Below are positions 28,691-37,816 of a stretch of DNA of 64,000 nt, in pieces. The stretch lies in assembly GCF_900129965.1 (NCBI RefSeq), contig NZ_FQXM01000008.1:62001-126000 (forward strand), in the 5' to 3' direction. The stretch is from Clostridium grantii DSM 8605 (GTDB taxonomy: Bacteria > Bacillota > Clostridia > Clostridiales > Clostridiaceae). The position numbers and the translations under genes are program-made. Under the pieces are notes generated by a model. The model made no database searches and had not been told where the DNA came from. It saw nothing but the letters and a program-made list of their open reading frames with translations. Position 1 is the stretch's first letter; the number at the start of each line of letters is the position of its first letter.

Positions 28691-29872
28691 TTATCTGTCT
28701 TTTTTCTTAAATTTTACTTTATTATAGTTTTTCAATGTAATAGTAGCAATTCTATTCCATGTAAAATCATCTTCTATAGTTCCAAAAGCATTTTCTATAA
28801 GAAATTCAGATAAATTTTTATCTCTTAAAATTCTCAATATATTAAAACTCAAACTATTGCTATCTTTGCTATAAAAAGTTAATCCATTGTTGTCATGTTT
28901 AATTATTTCCCTAAATCCACCTATGTCTGATGTTATAACTGGGCATCCAGCAGCCATTGCTTCAAGCGCAACTATACCAAAAGGTTCGTAAAAAGAAGGA
29001 AATACTGATACATCAGCAACTTTAAAAAGTTTTAACTTTGTTATTTCATCCATGTATCCTGTAAAAATAAATCTTGCTTCTAAACCTAGTTCTTTTACTC
29101 TATTTTTAAGAGATTCAGTCATAGGTCCTGTTCCACCTATTATAAACTTAACCTTTTGATAAGAGTTCAAAACTTGTGGCGCTGACTCTATTAAAACTTG
29201 AATTCCTTTTTCATAAACGTGTCTGCCTATATAAAATATTATTTTCTCTTCATTTTCAGCATAGTTTATTCTAAATCTATTTTTATCAAACTTTAAATCA
29301 AATTTCTTACTTTCTACTCCATTAGGTATTACCCATATATCCTGCCAAGAATATAAAAATAGTTTATTTATTTGTTCTCTCATATAATCGCTGCAAGCAA
29401 TCACTTTGCTTGATTCTTTTACTAACATTTCTTCTGTACAACTTATATATTTTTGTTCTTCTGTCCATATACCGTTATTTCGCCCTTGTTCTGTTGCATG
29501 GATTGTAGTAATAATAGGTATTGTATAAGCATTTTTTATAGTCTTTGCTGCATATGCCACTAGCCAATCATGAGCATGAATTATATCCACTTTACCTATA
29601 CCATCAAATAATGTTATAGCTCTTTCAATAATAGCAAAATTCAAATGCATTATGTTTTTCACAAAATCATTTGATTCAATATTTATTGGAAATACTCTAT
29701 GCACATGCACTCCCATCACTATCTCTTCAATAAGTGAATTTTGGTATGCTGAAGTAATCACATGAACTTCTATACCCCTCTTAGCTAAGTTTTTTGACAA
29801 ATAGTAAACATGGTTTGCAAGTCCCCCAACGTTCATTGGCGGATATTCCCAAGATAACATCAATACTTTCAT
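28691..29872 (-). CDS. Glycosyltransferase family 4 (glycogen-synthase-like)
   Basis: 393-residue GT-B retaining glycosyltransferase. N-terminal MKVLMLSWEYPPMNVGGLANHVYYL is the acceptor-domain signature with the glycine-rich NDP-sugar loop; DIIHAHDWLVAYAAK follows. The C-terminal half has IIFYIGRHVYEKGIQVLIES and the catalytic E-x7-E region PSFYEPFGIVALEAMAAGCPVI. The start is ATG 29872 after GGGGTG; the in-frame ATG further upstream has no suitable spacing. It sits 62 bp upstream of the nucleotidyltransferase gene and is probably co-transcribed, so that gene likely supplies its sugar donor. Family members make alpha-glucans or envelope polysaccharide; the specificity is open. Confidence 0.88.
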   Translation of the reverse strand: MKVLMLSWEYPPMNVGGLANHVYYLSKNLAKRGIEVHVITSAYQNSLIEEIVMGVHVHRVFPINIESNDFVKNIMHLNFAIIERAITLFDGIGKVDIIHAHDWLVAYAAKTIKNAYTIPIITTIHATEQGRNNGIWTEEQKYISCTEEMLVKESSKVIACSDYMREQINKLFLYSWQDIWVIPNGVESKKFDLKFDKNRFRINYAENEEKIIFYIGRHVYEKGIQVLIESAPQVLNSYQKVKFIIGGTGPMTESLKNRVKELGLEARFIFTGYMDEITKLKLFKVADVSVFPSFYEPFGIVALEAMAAGCPVITSDIGGFREIIKHDNNGLTFYSKDSNSLSFNILRILRDKNLSEFLIENAFGTIEDDFTWNRIATITLKNYNKVKFKKKDR

Positions 29873-29995
29873 TCTTTCACCCCAAATCAAATTTCATCTC
29901 TTGTCTTATTTTTAACTTACTTTATATTTTAATTATAAGTCACTTGTAAATAATTAGCAATAGTATCCAAAAGGATATCTTCATTAATTACTTAA

Positions 29996-30031
29996 GAAAA
30001 AAGCCTTTCTATAACTAGAAAAGGCTTTTAT
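29996..30031 (-). terminator. Terminator after the SPFH gene
   Basis: Hairpin AAAAAGCCTTTTCTAG / CTATAGAAAGGCTTTTT-like arms with T-run, 12 bp downstream of the SPFH stop on the minus strand. Confidence 0.8.
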
Positions 30032-30043
30032 ACTTTCAAATTT

Positions 30044-30985
30044 TTATTTATTTCCTTTTAACATTTCTCCGATAGCTGCTATTGATCCTAACGATGAAAG
30101 AGTTTCATTAGGTAAAATAAGTTTATTAGCAGGACTATTAGCCATTTCTTTAAGAGCTTCAACTTGTTTTAATGCAATTACTGCTTCATTTGTTCCAGAA
30201 TTAATTATAGCTTGGTTAACCTTCATAATTGCTTCTGCTTCTGCTATAGCAACTATTTCAATAGCCTTTGCTTTACCTTCTGCTTCTAACAATTGTGATT
30301 CACGAAGACCTTCTGCTCTTCTGATATTAGCTTCCTTTTGAGCCTCAGCATCAAGAATTCTAGCTTGCTTGTCACCCATTGCTCTTTCAATTTCACTTTG
30401 TCTAGCACCTTCTGCCACTAATATAGTAGCTCTTTTATCTCTTTCTGCTCTCATTTGCTTTTCCATAGCTTGTTGAATTTCTGATGGAGGAATAATATTC
30501 TTAATTTCTACAGAAAGAATTTTTATTCCATAAGCATCTGTAATTTCATCAATTATTTCTAATAATTTTAGATTTATTCTATCTCTTCCAGATAAAACTT
30601 CATCTAATGTCATATCACCAACAATATTTCTCATATTTGTTATTGTTGAATATACAATACCTGATTTGTAATCTTCTATATTATAAACACTATCTTTTGG
30701 AGAAAGAACTTTATAAAATATTACGTTATCGATTGAAATATTAACGTTATCTTTTGTTATAACGCTTTGAGGTTGAATATCTAAAATTTGTTGTTTTGTA
30801 GATACCTTTCTTCTTACAAAATCAAAGAACGGAACAGTTAAATGCCAACCAGGTTCAAAAGTCTTGTGATATTGACCAAGTCTTTCTACAATGTAGACAT
30901 AACCAGTGTGAACTACCTTAATTGATGAAACTAAAGAAATTAATACAAGAATTATTATAATACTAAAAACAATAAACGGACCCAT
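30044..30985 (-). CDS. SPFH/Band 7 (stomatin-like) membrane protein
   Basis: 313 residues: an N-terminal membrane segment (residues 3-22), the Band-7 core (VHTGYVYIVERLGQYHKTFEPGWH near 26-49, then DIQPQSVITKDNVNISID), and a long Ala/Glu/Arg-rich coiled coil (about 170-265) that drives oligomerisation. The protein forms ring-shaped assemblies in functional membrane microdomains. The upstream gene (38 bp away) encodes an NfeD-like protein, the classical partner of this family. AGGAGGAG ribosome site. Confidence 0.93.
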   Translation of the reverse strand: MGPFIVFSIIIILVLISLVSSIKVVHTGYVYIVERLGQYHKTFEPGWHLTVPFFDFVRRKVSTKQQILDIQPQSVITKDNVNISIDNVIFYKVLSPKDSVYNIEDYKSGIVYSTITNMRNIVGDMTLDEVLSGRDRINLKLLEIIDEITDAYGIKILSVEIKNIIPPSEIQQAMEKQMRAERDKRATILVAEGARQSEIERAMGDKQARILDAEAQKEANIRRAEGLRESQLLEAEGKAKAIEIVAIAEAEAIMKVNQAIINSGTNEAVIALKQVEALKEMANSPANKLILPNETLSSLGSIAAIGEMLKGNK

Positions 30986-31022
30986 AGGATCTCCTCCTTA
31001 AATTTTATTAATATATTTTAAA

Positions 31023-31457
31023 CTATTGGTTTACTTTACTAACTACTAACTTATTACCATCAATGCCTGTTATAATAACTTCCTCACCAATTTCTATTTT
31101 TTCTCCTTTATTGATGACTGTCCAATAAATTCCTTCAAATTTTATCGATGCCTTATAACTAATTTTTTTATCAGAAACAAAAACTTTTCCAACATAAGAT
31201 TGTTCCATTGTTGGAGTAAAAGGAACTGTTTTCTTAATAGTCTTCTTTACTATAGGATATCCTATAGCAATACAAACCAAACTTACCGCTATAAATGTTA
31301 TAACTTGTGTTGCAAAAGCTACTCCTAAAATTGATTGAATTATTGCTACTATTCCACCAATAGTGAACCATACAAAAAAGAAACTACTAGTTACTGCATC
31401 TACAATCAATGCAACTGCTGCGATTACTATCCATAAAAATAATTGCATCCACACCAT
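31023..31457 (-). CDS. NfeD-like membrane protein
   Basis: 144 residues: two or three N-terminal membrane helices (about 5-70, including FLWIVIAAVALIVDAVTSSFFFVWF) and a C-terminal OB-fold domain (EQSYVGKVFVSDKKISYKASIKFEG ... VIITGIDGNKLVVSKV). This is the short NfeD form lacking the ClpP-like protease. It is the first gene of an NfeD-SPFH operon, a partnership found across bacteria and thought to organise membrane microdomains. Confidence 0.9.
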   Translation of the reverse strand: MVWMQLFLWIVIAAVALIVDAVTSSFFFVWFTIGGIVAIIQSILGVAFATQVITFIAVSLVCIAIGYPIVKKTIKKTVPFTPTMEQSYVGKVFVSDKKISYKASIKFEGIYWTVINKGEKIEIGEEVIITGIDGNKLVVSKVNQ

Positions 31458-31916
31458 AAAAACCCCCTTCTATAATTTTAACTCTATACATAAATACTCT
31501 AAAACTTATTCAAATTAGAACTAATAATAATTCTTATCTAATTATATCAAAAATTTCATAATATAAACATAGATTTTAAATTTATATATATGATAATAAT
31601 AAAAAGTATTTGTTTAAGTTTCAAAGTTACTTCTTGTATATATTATATAGTTTTTCCATCTTTATTAAAAGTTTTATTTTTACTCATAATATAGTATTTA
31701 TAACTATTTATCATTGTTTTAGTTCCTCTATGTCTTTTTCTCTTAGTTTTACTTCATTTTAAAGCTCGTTCAATGTATTTATAATTAGCCCTAAATATTG
31801 ACATAAAACTTTAATCAGTGTAATGTTTAATTATTGAAAAAATGCTATATACTTTTTGGGTTAAAATCCTTAAAATGTAGAAAATATAGAATATAATAAT
31901 TGTTAGGAGTGATTCG
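31458..31916. other. AT-rich divergent intergenic region (NfeD / nadE)
   Basis: No gene of any size is supported. Promoters for the two divergent genes must lie here. The best candidate for nadE is TATAAT close to 31890 with a poor -35 (TTAAAA, 16-bp spacing). I see no clear riboswitch or long hairpin. Confidence 0.4.
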
Positions 31917-33824
31917 ATGAATTTTATAAAAATATCTACTGCTAGTTTAAAAACTAGAGTAAGCGATGTTGATTATAACACAACAGAAATAAAATCTTGT
32001 ATAAATGAGGCCATAAATGCTAATTCAAAGTTGATTATTTTTCCTGAACTTTGTATAACATCTTACACTTGTGCTGATTTATTCTATCAACAAAAACTAT
32101 TAGAAAAATCTGCAACAGCTATCAAAAATTTATGTGATTTTTCTGCTGGTAAAGATATATTAATATCAGTAGGTGCTCCATTAACATTTCAAAATAGCTT
32201 ATATAATTGTGCTTTTATTATTTTTAATGGAAAGGTTTTGGGTATAGTTCCAAAAAGCTTTATACCAAATTCTTCTGAATTTTATGAAAAACGATGGTTT
32301 AGCAATGGAAATAAAATAAAAAGTTCTAATGTAAATTTATTTTTTCAATCTTCTATTCCTTTTGGAGTAAATTTAATATTTAAATGTGACCCTTTTAAAT
32401 TTGGATTTGAAATTTGTGAAGATTTATGGGCAGTTATTCCTCCTAGTTCAAATTTAGCTTTAATGGGAGCAAATATTTTATGTAATCTTTCTGCTTCTAA
32501 CGAATTAGTAAGCAAATCCACCTATAGAAAAAATTTGGTAGACTTGCAAAGCGCAAAATGCATCTCTGCTTATGCTTACGCTTCTTGCGGTGTACATGAA
32601 TCTACAACAGACGTAGTTTTTAGTGGCCATATGATAATAAGTGAGAACGGTTCAACCTTAAATGAAAACGAAAGATTCTCAAGAGAAAGTGATATTATGT
32701 CAGCTATTATAGATATAGACAAACTGAATAATGAAAGATTAAAAAATATAACTTTTAGAGATAATACTGCTTTCTATGAAGAAGAAATAGTCGAGATTCC
32801 ATTTATATATTCTGACACTTCTATAAAAAAATTTGATAGATATATAGATAAACATCCTTTTGTTCCTTCAAATATTTCTGAAAGAGAACTACGTTGTAAA
32901 GAAATTTTTAATATTCAAGTAGCTGGATTAGCCAAAAGATTATCCCATACTGGACTAACTAAAACAGTAGTTGGCATATCTGGTGGTCTTGATTCTACTT
33001 TAGCTCTTTTAGTAATGATAAAAACCTTTGATTTATTGAATTTACCTAGGAAAAATATATTAACAATTACTATGCCTGGTTTTGGAACTACAGATAGAAC
33101 TTATAACAATGCAGTAGAATTATGCAAAAATTTAGGTACTGATTTTAGAGAAATAAATATAGTGGATGCATGTATTCAACACTTTAAAGATATAGGACAC
33201 CCAACAAGTGTACATGACGTAACTTATGAAAATGTTCAAGCAAGAGAAAGAACTCAAATTTTAATGGATTTAGCTAATAAGGAAAATGGAATTTTAGTGG
33301 GAACTGGTGATTTATCTGAACTTGCTTTAGGTTGGTGTACTTATAATGGTGACCATATGTCCATGTATTCAGTAAACTGCTCTGTACCTAAAACTTTAGT
33401 AAGATACCTTGTAAAATATGTAGCTGATAAAGAAGTTTCTAAAAATATTTCGGAAATTCTTATGGATATTCTTCATACTCCAGTTAGTCCTGAGTTACTT
33501 CCTAAAGATGCTACAGGCGATATAGTACAAAAAACAGAAGATATTGTTGGTCCTTATGAACTCCATGACTTTTTCTTATATTATTTTATGAGACAAAGTG
33601 CTACTCCTGAAAAAATTATTTTCTTGGCAAACCAAGCTTTTAATGACAAGTATGATGAAACCACAATCCAAAAATGGTTTGATAAATTTCTTCATAGATT
33701 TTTTCAACAACAATTTAAGCGTTCAGCTTTACCAGATGGCCCAAAAGTAGGTACTATTAGTCTTTCTCCTAGAGGAGATTGGAGAATGCCTTCTGATGCA
33801 AGCAATAACGCTTGGAAATCTTAA
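31917..33824 (+). CDS. nadE: Glutamine-dependent NAD+ synthetase
   Basis: Last step of NAD synthesis: amidates deamido-NAD with ATP, taking ammonia from glutamine through an internal tunnel. The 635 residues comprise an N-terminal nitrilase-type glutaminase (catalytic Glu in IFPELCITSYTC, Lys in VPKSFIPN, Cys in FEICEDLW) and a C-terminal synthetase with the ATP pyrophosphatase loop VVGISGGLDSTLALLV near residue 355 and GTGDLSELALGW. GGAGTGATT before the ATG. NAD supply fits the NAD-linked hydrogenases, but no operon link is seen. Followed by a Ca-ATPase gene 95 bp downstream. Confidence 0.96.
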   Translation: MNFIKISTASLKTRVSDVDYNTTEIKSCINEAINANSKLIIFPELCITSYTCADLFYQQKLLEKSATAIKNLCDFSAGKDILISVGAPLTFQNSLYNCAFIIFNGKVLGIVPKSFIPNSSEFYEKRWFSNGNKIKSSNVNLFFQSSIPFGVNLIFKCDPFKFGFEICEDLWAVIPPSSNLALMGANILCNLSASNELVSKSTYRKNLVDLQSAKCISAYAYASCGVHESTTDVVFSGHMIISENGSTLNENERFSRESDIMSAIIDIDKLNNERLKNITFRDNTAFYEEEIVEIPFIYSDTSIKKFDRYIDKHPFVPSNISERELRCKEIFNIQVAGLAKRLSHTGLTKTVVGISGGLDSTLALLVMIKTFDLLNLPRKNILTITMPGFGTTDRTYNNAVELCKNLGTDFREINIVDACIQHFKDIGHPTSVHDVTYENVQARERTQILMDLANKENGILVGTGDLSELALGWCTYNGDHMSMYSVNCSVPKTLVRYLVKYVADKEVSKNISEILMDILHTPVSPELLPKDATGDIVQKTEDIVGPYELHDFFLYYFMRQSATPEKIIFLANQAFNDKYDETTIQKWFDKFLHRFFQQQFKRSALPDGPKVGTISLSPRGDWRMPSDASNNAWKS

Positions 33825-33919
33825 AAAATATTACTTCCTTTTTAGGAATATCTTTTATTTCGCACAATAAATCAGGGTATAAGTGAAATTTATTAAAATT
33901 TATTAATGGGGTGATATTA

Positions 33920-36526
33920 ATGTTTTACACGAAATCCGCGGAAGCAGTGGTTAATGAACTGAATTCAAGTATTGAAACAGGACTTTCCACTACTGAAGTA
34001 GAAGAAAGAAAAGCAACTTACGGTTTAAACAAGTTAGAAGCTAAGAAGAAAAAAACTCTTTTATGGCTTTTCTTTCAACAAATTAATGATGTACTAATAT
34101 ATATACTAATATTTGCTGCTATAATTTCAATAATCGTTAGCGAATATAGTGATGCAATAATAATAGGACTTGTTATTGTTTTAAATGCGACTATAGGTAT
34201 AATTCAAGAGTCTAAAGCTGAAAAATCTTTAGAAGCTCTTCAAAAACTTTCTTCTCCTAAAGCATTAGTAAAACGTTCAAGTGAAATAATAGAAGTTGAT
34301 TCTTCTGAAATTGTTCCTGGTGATATTATAATAATTGATGCTGGAAGATATATTCCTTGTGATATTAGATTAATTGAAACCGCTAATTTTAAAGCTGCCG
34401 AGTCATCATTAACAGGAGAATCTTTGCCTGTTGAAAAAACAGCTTCTTTAATATTAGAAGATAAATCTACACCTATAGGTGATAGAAAAAATATGATTTA
34501 CAGTTCTACTCTAGCAACTCAAGGCCGCGCTATAGGTATTGCTGTAGGTACAGGTATGAATACTGAAATAGGCAAAATAGCTTCTATGTTAAATGAGGAT
34601 AAAAAAGAATTAACACCCCTTCAAAAGAAATTAGATCAATTAGGCAAAATCCTAGGCGTAACAGCTTTAGTAATATGTATACTTATATTCGCAATAGGCT
34701 ATTTTCAAGGCAGAGAACTTTTCGAATTGTTTTTGACAGCTATTAGCCTTGCAGTAGCAGCTATCCCAGAAGGATTACCTGCCATAGTAACTATAGTACT
34801 TGCTATTGGTGTTCAGAAAATGATTAAAGAAAATGCTATAGTAAGAAAGCTTCCCGCCGTAGAAACTTTAGGCTCAGTTAATATAATTTGTTCTGATAAA
34901 ACTGGTACTTTGACACAAAACAAAATGACTGTAACTAAATTCTTTACAAATGGTGAAATAAAAGATATAAGTGCTTTAAATAAAGATAATTATTCTGATA
35001 ACTTACTTTTAGAAAATTTAGTTCTTTGTAGTGATGCAACTATTACCACTTCTGGAAGTACAGGCGACCCTACTGAAATAGCTTTAATTCAAATGGGTTT
35101 AAATGTTGATACTTTAAGTGAAGAACTGAATAAACTTCATGCTAGAGTAAATGAATTACCTTTTGATTCTGATAGAAAACTTATGTCTACTGTTAATAAA
35201 TATAATAATAGCTACTATGTTATGACCAAAGGTGCTGTTGACAACTTATTAAAGAAAAGTTCAAAAATTCTAATAGGTGAAGAAATAACCCTTTTAACTG
35301 AAGAGCTAAAAAATCAAGTGTTGCAAGCTTCTTCATTAATGTCAAATGAAGCTTTAAGAGTTATTTCTTGTGCTTATAAAGAAATAACTAACCCTGATGA
35401 TACTAATTTAGAAAATGATTTGATTTTTATTGGTTTTGTAGCTATGATAGACCCTCCTAGATTAGAGGTAAAAGATTCTATTGCTTTATGTAAGAAAGCT
35501 GGTATTGATACTGTTATGATTACTGGCGATCATAAAGATACTGCATTTGCTATAGCCAAAACTCTAGGCATTGCGGATAATAAAAATCAATGTATTTCAG
35601 GTACTGAACTTGATTTATTAAGTCAAGAAGAATTAAACTCATCTATAGAAAATTTAAAAGTATTTGCAAGAGTTTCTCCAGAACATAAAGTTAAAATAGT
35701 TCAAGGTTTGAAATCTAAAGATAATATTGTTTCAATGACTGGTGATGGTGTAAATGATGCCCCTTCATTAAAAGCTGCAGATATTGGCGTAGCAATGGGT
35801 ATTACCGGAACAGATGTAGCTAAAGGCGCCGCTGATTTGATATTAACCGATGATAATTTTTCTACTATTGTTTCCGCTATTGAAGAAGGTAGAAATATTT
35901 ATAATAATATCAAAAAATCTATCGTTTTCTTAATTTCCTGTAATATGGGTGAATTAATAGCTATATTTATAGCCATTTTATTAAATTGGGCTACGCCATT
36001 AAGTCCTATTCATATTCTATGGATAAATTTAGTAACAGATTCTTTCCCTGCATTAGCGTTAGGTGTAGACCCTAACGACAAAGACGTGATGAATAATAAA
36101 CCTAGAAACTCAAAAGAAAGTATTTTTTCTGGAGAACTTTTAAACGTGGTTGGAAATGGTTTGTTAATAGGCTTAATTACCTTAGCTGCTTTTAGAATTG
36201 GCTATAAAAACTATCCCGATTCATTAATTCATGCTCAAACCATGGCCTTTTTAGTTATGAGTATCTCTGAATTAATACATTCTTTAAATATGAGAAATAA
36301 AAGAAAATCAATATTCACTATTGGATTATTTACTAATAAATATTTGATCTACTCTATACTACTTGGATTATCACTTCAACTTATTTTAGTATTTACCCCT
36401 GGTTTAAATACATTATTTAAGATAACCCCATTAAATTTAAATGACTGGATTGTAGTATTAGGCTTGAGTATTGTTCCTTTAGTAATAAATGAATTAGTAA
36501 AATTAATTAAAAGATTAGCTAAATAA
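33920..36526 (+). CDS. P-type cation ATPase, SERCA/PMR1-like (calcium-translocating)
   Basis: 868 residues; exports Ca2+ (or a related cation) using ATP. N-terminal cation ATPase domain (NKLEAKKKKTLLWLFFQQINDVL), A-domain SSLTGESLPVEK, M4 with PEGLPAIVTIVLAIG (Ca-site helix), phosphorylation site SDKTGTLTQNKMT, nucleotide-binding KGAVDNLL, hinge TGDGVNDAPSLKAADIG, and a C-terminal set of four membrane segments. In M6 NLVTDSFPALALG keeps the Asn/Asp ligands typical of the type IIA pump. I place the start at ATG 33920, after GGGGTGAT; a GTG at 33911 is less likely. Confidence 0.93.
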   Translation: MFYTKSAEAVVNELNSSIETGLSTTEVEERKATYGLNKLEAKKKKTLLWLFFQQINDVLIYILIFAAIISIIVSEYSDAIIIGLVIVLNATIGIIQESKAEKSLEALQKLSSPKALVKRSSEIIEVDSSEIVPGDIIIIDAGRYIPCDIRLIETANFKAAESSLTGESLPVEKTASLILEDKSTPIGDRKNMIYSSTLATQGRAIGIAVGTGMNTEIGKIASMLNEDKKELTPLQKKLDQLGKILGVTALVICILIFAIGYFQGRELFELFLTAISLAVAAIPEGLPAIVTIVLAIGVQKMIKENAIVRKLPAVETLGSVNIICSDKTGTLTQNKMTVTKFFTNGEIKDISALNKDNYSDNLLLENLVLCSDATITTSGSTGDPTEIALIQMGLNVDTLSEELNKLHARVNELPFDSDRKLMSTVNKYNNSYYVMTKGAVDNLLKKSSKILIGEEITLLTEELKNQVLQASSLMSNEALRVISCAYKEITNPDDTNLENDLIFIGFVAMIDPPRLEVKDSIALCKKAGIDTVMITGDHKDTAFAIAKTLGIADNKNQCISGTELDLLSQEELNSSIENLKVFARVSPEHKVKIVQGLKSKDNIVSMTGDGVNDAPSLKAADIGVAMGITGTDVAKGAADLILTDDNFSTIVSAIEEGRNIYNNIKKSIVFLISCNMGELIAIFIAILLNWATPLSPIHILWINLVTDSFPALALGVDPNDKDVMNNKPRNSKESIFSGELLNVVGNGLLIGLITLAAFRIGYKNYPDSLIHAQTMAFLVMSISELIHSLNMRNKRKSIFTIGLFTNKYLIYSILLGLSLQLILVFTPGLNTLFKITPLNLNDWIVVLGLSIVPLVINELVKLIKRLAK

Positions 36527-36564
36527 AAATAGCCACCATAAGTAATTATGGTGGCTATTTTTAT
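36525..36564 (+). terminator. Terminator after the Ca-ATPase gene
   Basis: Perfect stem AAATAGCCACCATAA / TTATGGTGGCTATTT followed by T-run, immediately at the stop codon. Confidence 0.9.
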
Positions 36565-36570
36565 TTAGTG

Positions 36571-36773
36571 TAATAAGGTTAAAAGGCGAAGTAACTATTT
36601 GTAGGGGCGGGTTTCCATGCCCGCCTGCTGTTTCCCAATAAAATTACAATTACAGTAAAATCGTAATGAAAATATTATACTACTTTCTGTATTTTGTATT
36701 TTTTATCAATATTATATATGTAATTTATAGGCATAGCGGGGCGGCGTGGAAACCGCTCCCTACGAGTTAGTTC
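36571..36773 (+). repeat. MITE-like GC-capped repeat, copy 1
   Basis: A 203-bp unit almost identical to the reverse complement of 49287-49490. It has GC-rich, mutually inverted ends (GTAGGGGCGGGTTTCCATGC at the left; GGCGTGGAAACCGCTCCCTA at the right) around an AT-rich, non-coding core of about 110 bp. Each end is itself a small hairpin. The high GC ends stand out sharply from the surrounding AT-rich DNA. It sits just past a terminator, between converging genes. Confidence 0.9.
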
Positions 36774-36807
36774 ATCTTTTTTCTCAATCCCGAACCACTT
36801 ACTTCAT

Positions 36808-37290
36808 CTATCCTGCAAATGACAATTCTTCCCAATTAATGTTTTCATTCAACATATCAACAAATTTAATCAAAAATTCTTTTTCAAGTTGTGAAAATCT
36901 ATTAAAAGTTGGAGAATCAATATCTAAAACTCCATAAACTTTATCACCTGAACTTATAGGTATCACTATCTCCGAATTAGATGCACTATCACAAGCTATA
37001 TGACCCTTAAATTCATGTACATCATCAACCATCATAATTTTATTTTCTGAAACTGCTGTTCCACAAACTCCTCTTCCAATAGCTATTCTATTGCAAGCTG
37101 GTTTTCCTTGGAAAGGTCCAAGAAAGAGTTCTTTATTATTCATGAAATAAAACCCAACCCAATTTATATCATCCATCATCTCATTTATTATTGCTGTAGC
37201 ATTACAAATATTTGCCAATGAATTGTCTTCTCCTTGTAATTGCCCTTTTAACATTAAAATCATTGTTTCATAATTATCTTTTCTATTCAT
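36808..37290 (-). CDS. msrC: Free methionine-(R)-sulfoxide reductase (GAF domain, fRMsr)
   Basis: Reduces free methionine-R-sulfoxide back to methionine, an oxidative repair step. The 160-residue single GAF domain carries the three diagnostic cysteines in FQGKPACNRI, RGVCGTAV and GHIACDSASNSEIV. These match the catalytic and resolving Cys of the fRMsr family, so this is an enzyme and not a sensory GAF. Its start overlaps the carbonic anhydrase-like gene by 8 bp. It is the last gene of the cyclase / gamma-CA / fRMsr operon. Confidence 0.93.
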   Translation of the reverse strand: MNRKDNYETMILMLKGQLQGEDNSLANICNATAIINEMMDDINWVGFYFMNNKELFLGPFQGKPACNRIAIGRGVCGTAVSENKIMMVDDVHEFKGHIACDSASNSEIVIPISSGDKVYGVLDIDSPTFNRFSQLEKEFLIKFVDMLNENINWEELSFAG

Positions 37291-37810
37291 TTTCTACCTC
37301 TCTCTTATAAAATTCTGCAATTTCTTTGTACTCAAGTGCATTTGCTTCTATGCTTTTTATTTCCTCTACAGTAAGTTTTCTAATAATTTTAGCTGGAGAC
37401 CCAAAGCATAAAACTCCTTCTGGTATATTTTTATTTTGAGTAACTAAGCTCCCTGCACCTATAATAGTATTTTTTCCTATTGAAGCACCATTTAATATTA
37501 TACTACCCATTCCAATTAAGCAATTATTATTAATACTACATCCATGAATTAAACATTTATGACCTATAGATACATTTTCACCAATATATACACCATGTTT
37601 TTTGTCTGTATGAATTACTGTTCCATCTTGAATATTAGATCCCTCTCCTACAATTATTTCTCTTATATCACCCCGAATAACCACATTAAACCAAACACTT
37701 GAAAAATCTTTTATAAAAACGTCTCCTATTATGTCTGCAGTTAAAGCCACGAAAGCTTCACTGGAAATATTGGGTTTTTTATCTTTAAAGTTTATAATCA
37801 AATATCTCAA
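37283..37810 (-). CDS. Gamma-carbonic-anhydrase-like protein (YrdA/PaaY family)
   Basis: 175-residue left-handed beta-helix trimer protein with hexapeptide repeats throughout (residues 12-140). The metal-ligand histidines are present in TVIHTDKKHG, GHKCLIHGC and the preceding segment; VVIRGDIREIIVGEGSNIQDGTVIH is the family signature. Homologues bind Zn, Co or Fe, and only some are real carbonic anhydrases; CO2 hydration here is unproven. Middle gene of the operon, 6 bp from the cyclase stop. Confidence 0.9.
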   Translation of the reverse strand: MRYLIINFKDKKPNISSEAFVALTADIIGDVFIKDFSSVWFNVVIRGDIREIIVGEGSNIQDGTVIHTDKKHGVYIGENVSIGHKCLIHGCSINNNCLIGMGSIILNGASIGKNTIIGAGSLVTQNKNIPEGVLCFGSPAKIIRKLTVEEIKSIEANALEYKEIAEFYKREVENE

Positions 37811-37816
37811 TCCTTT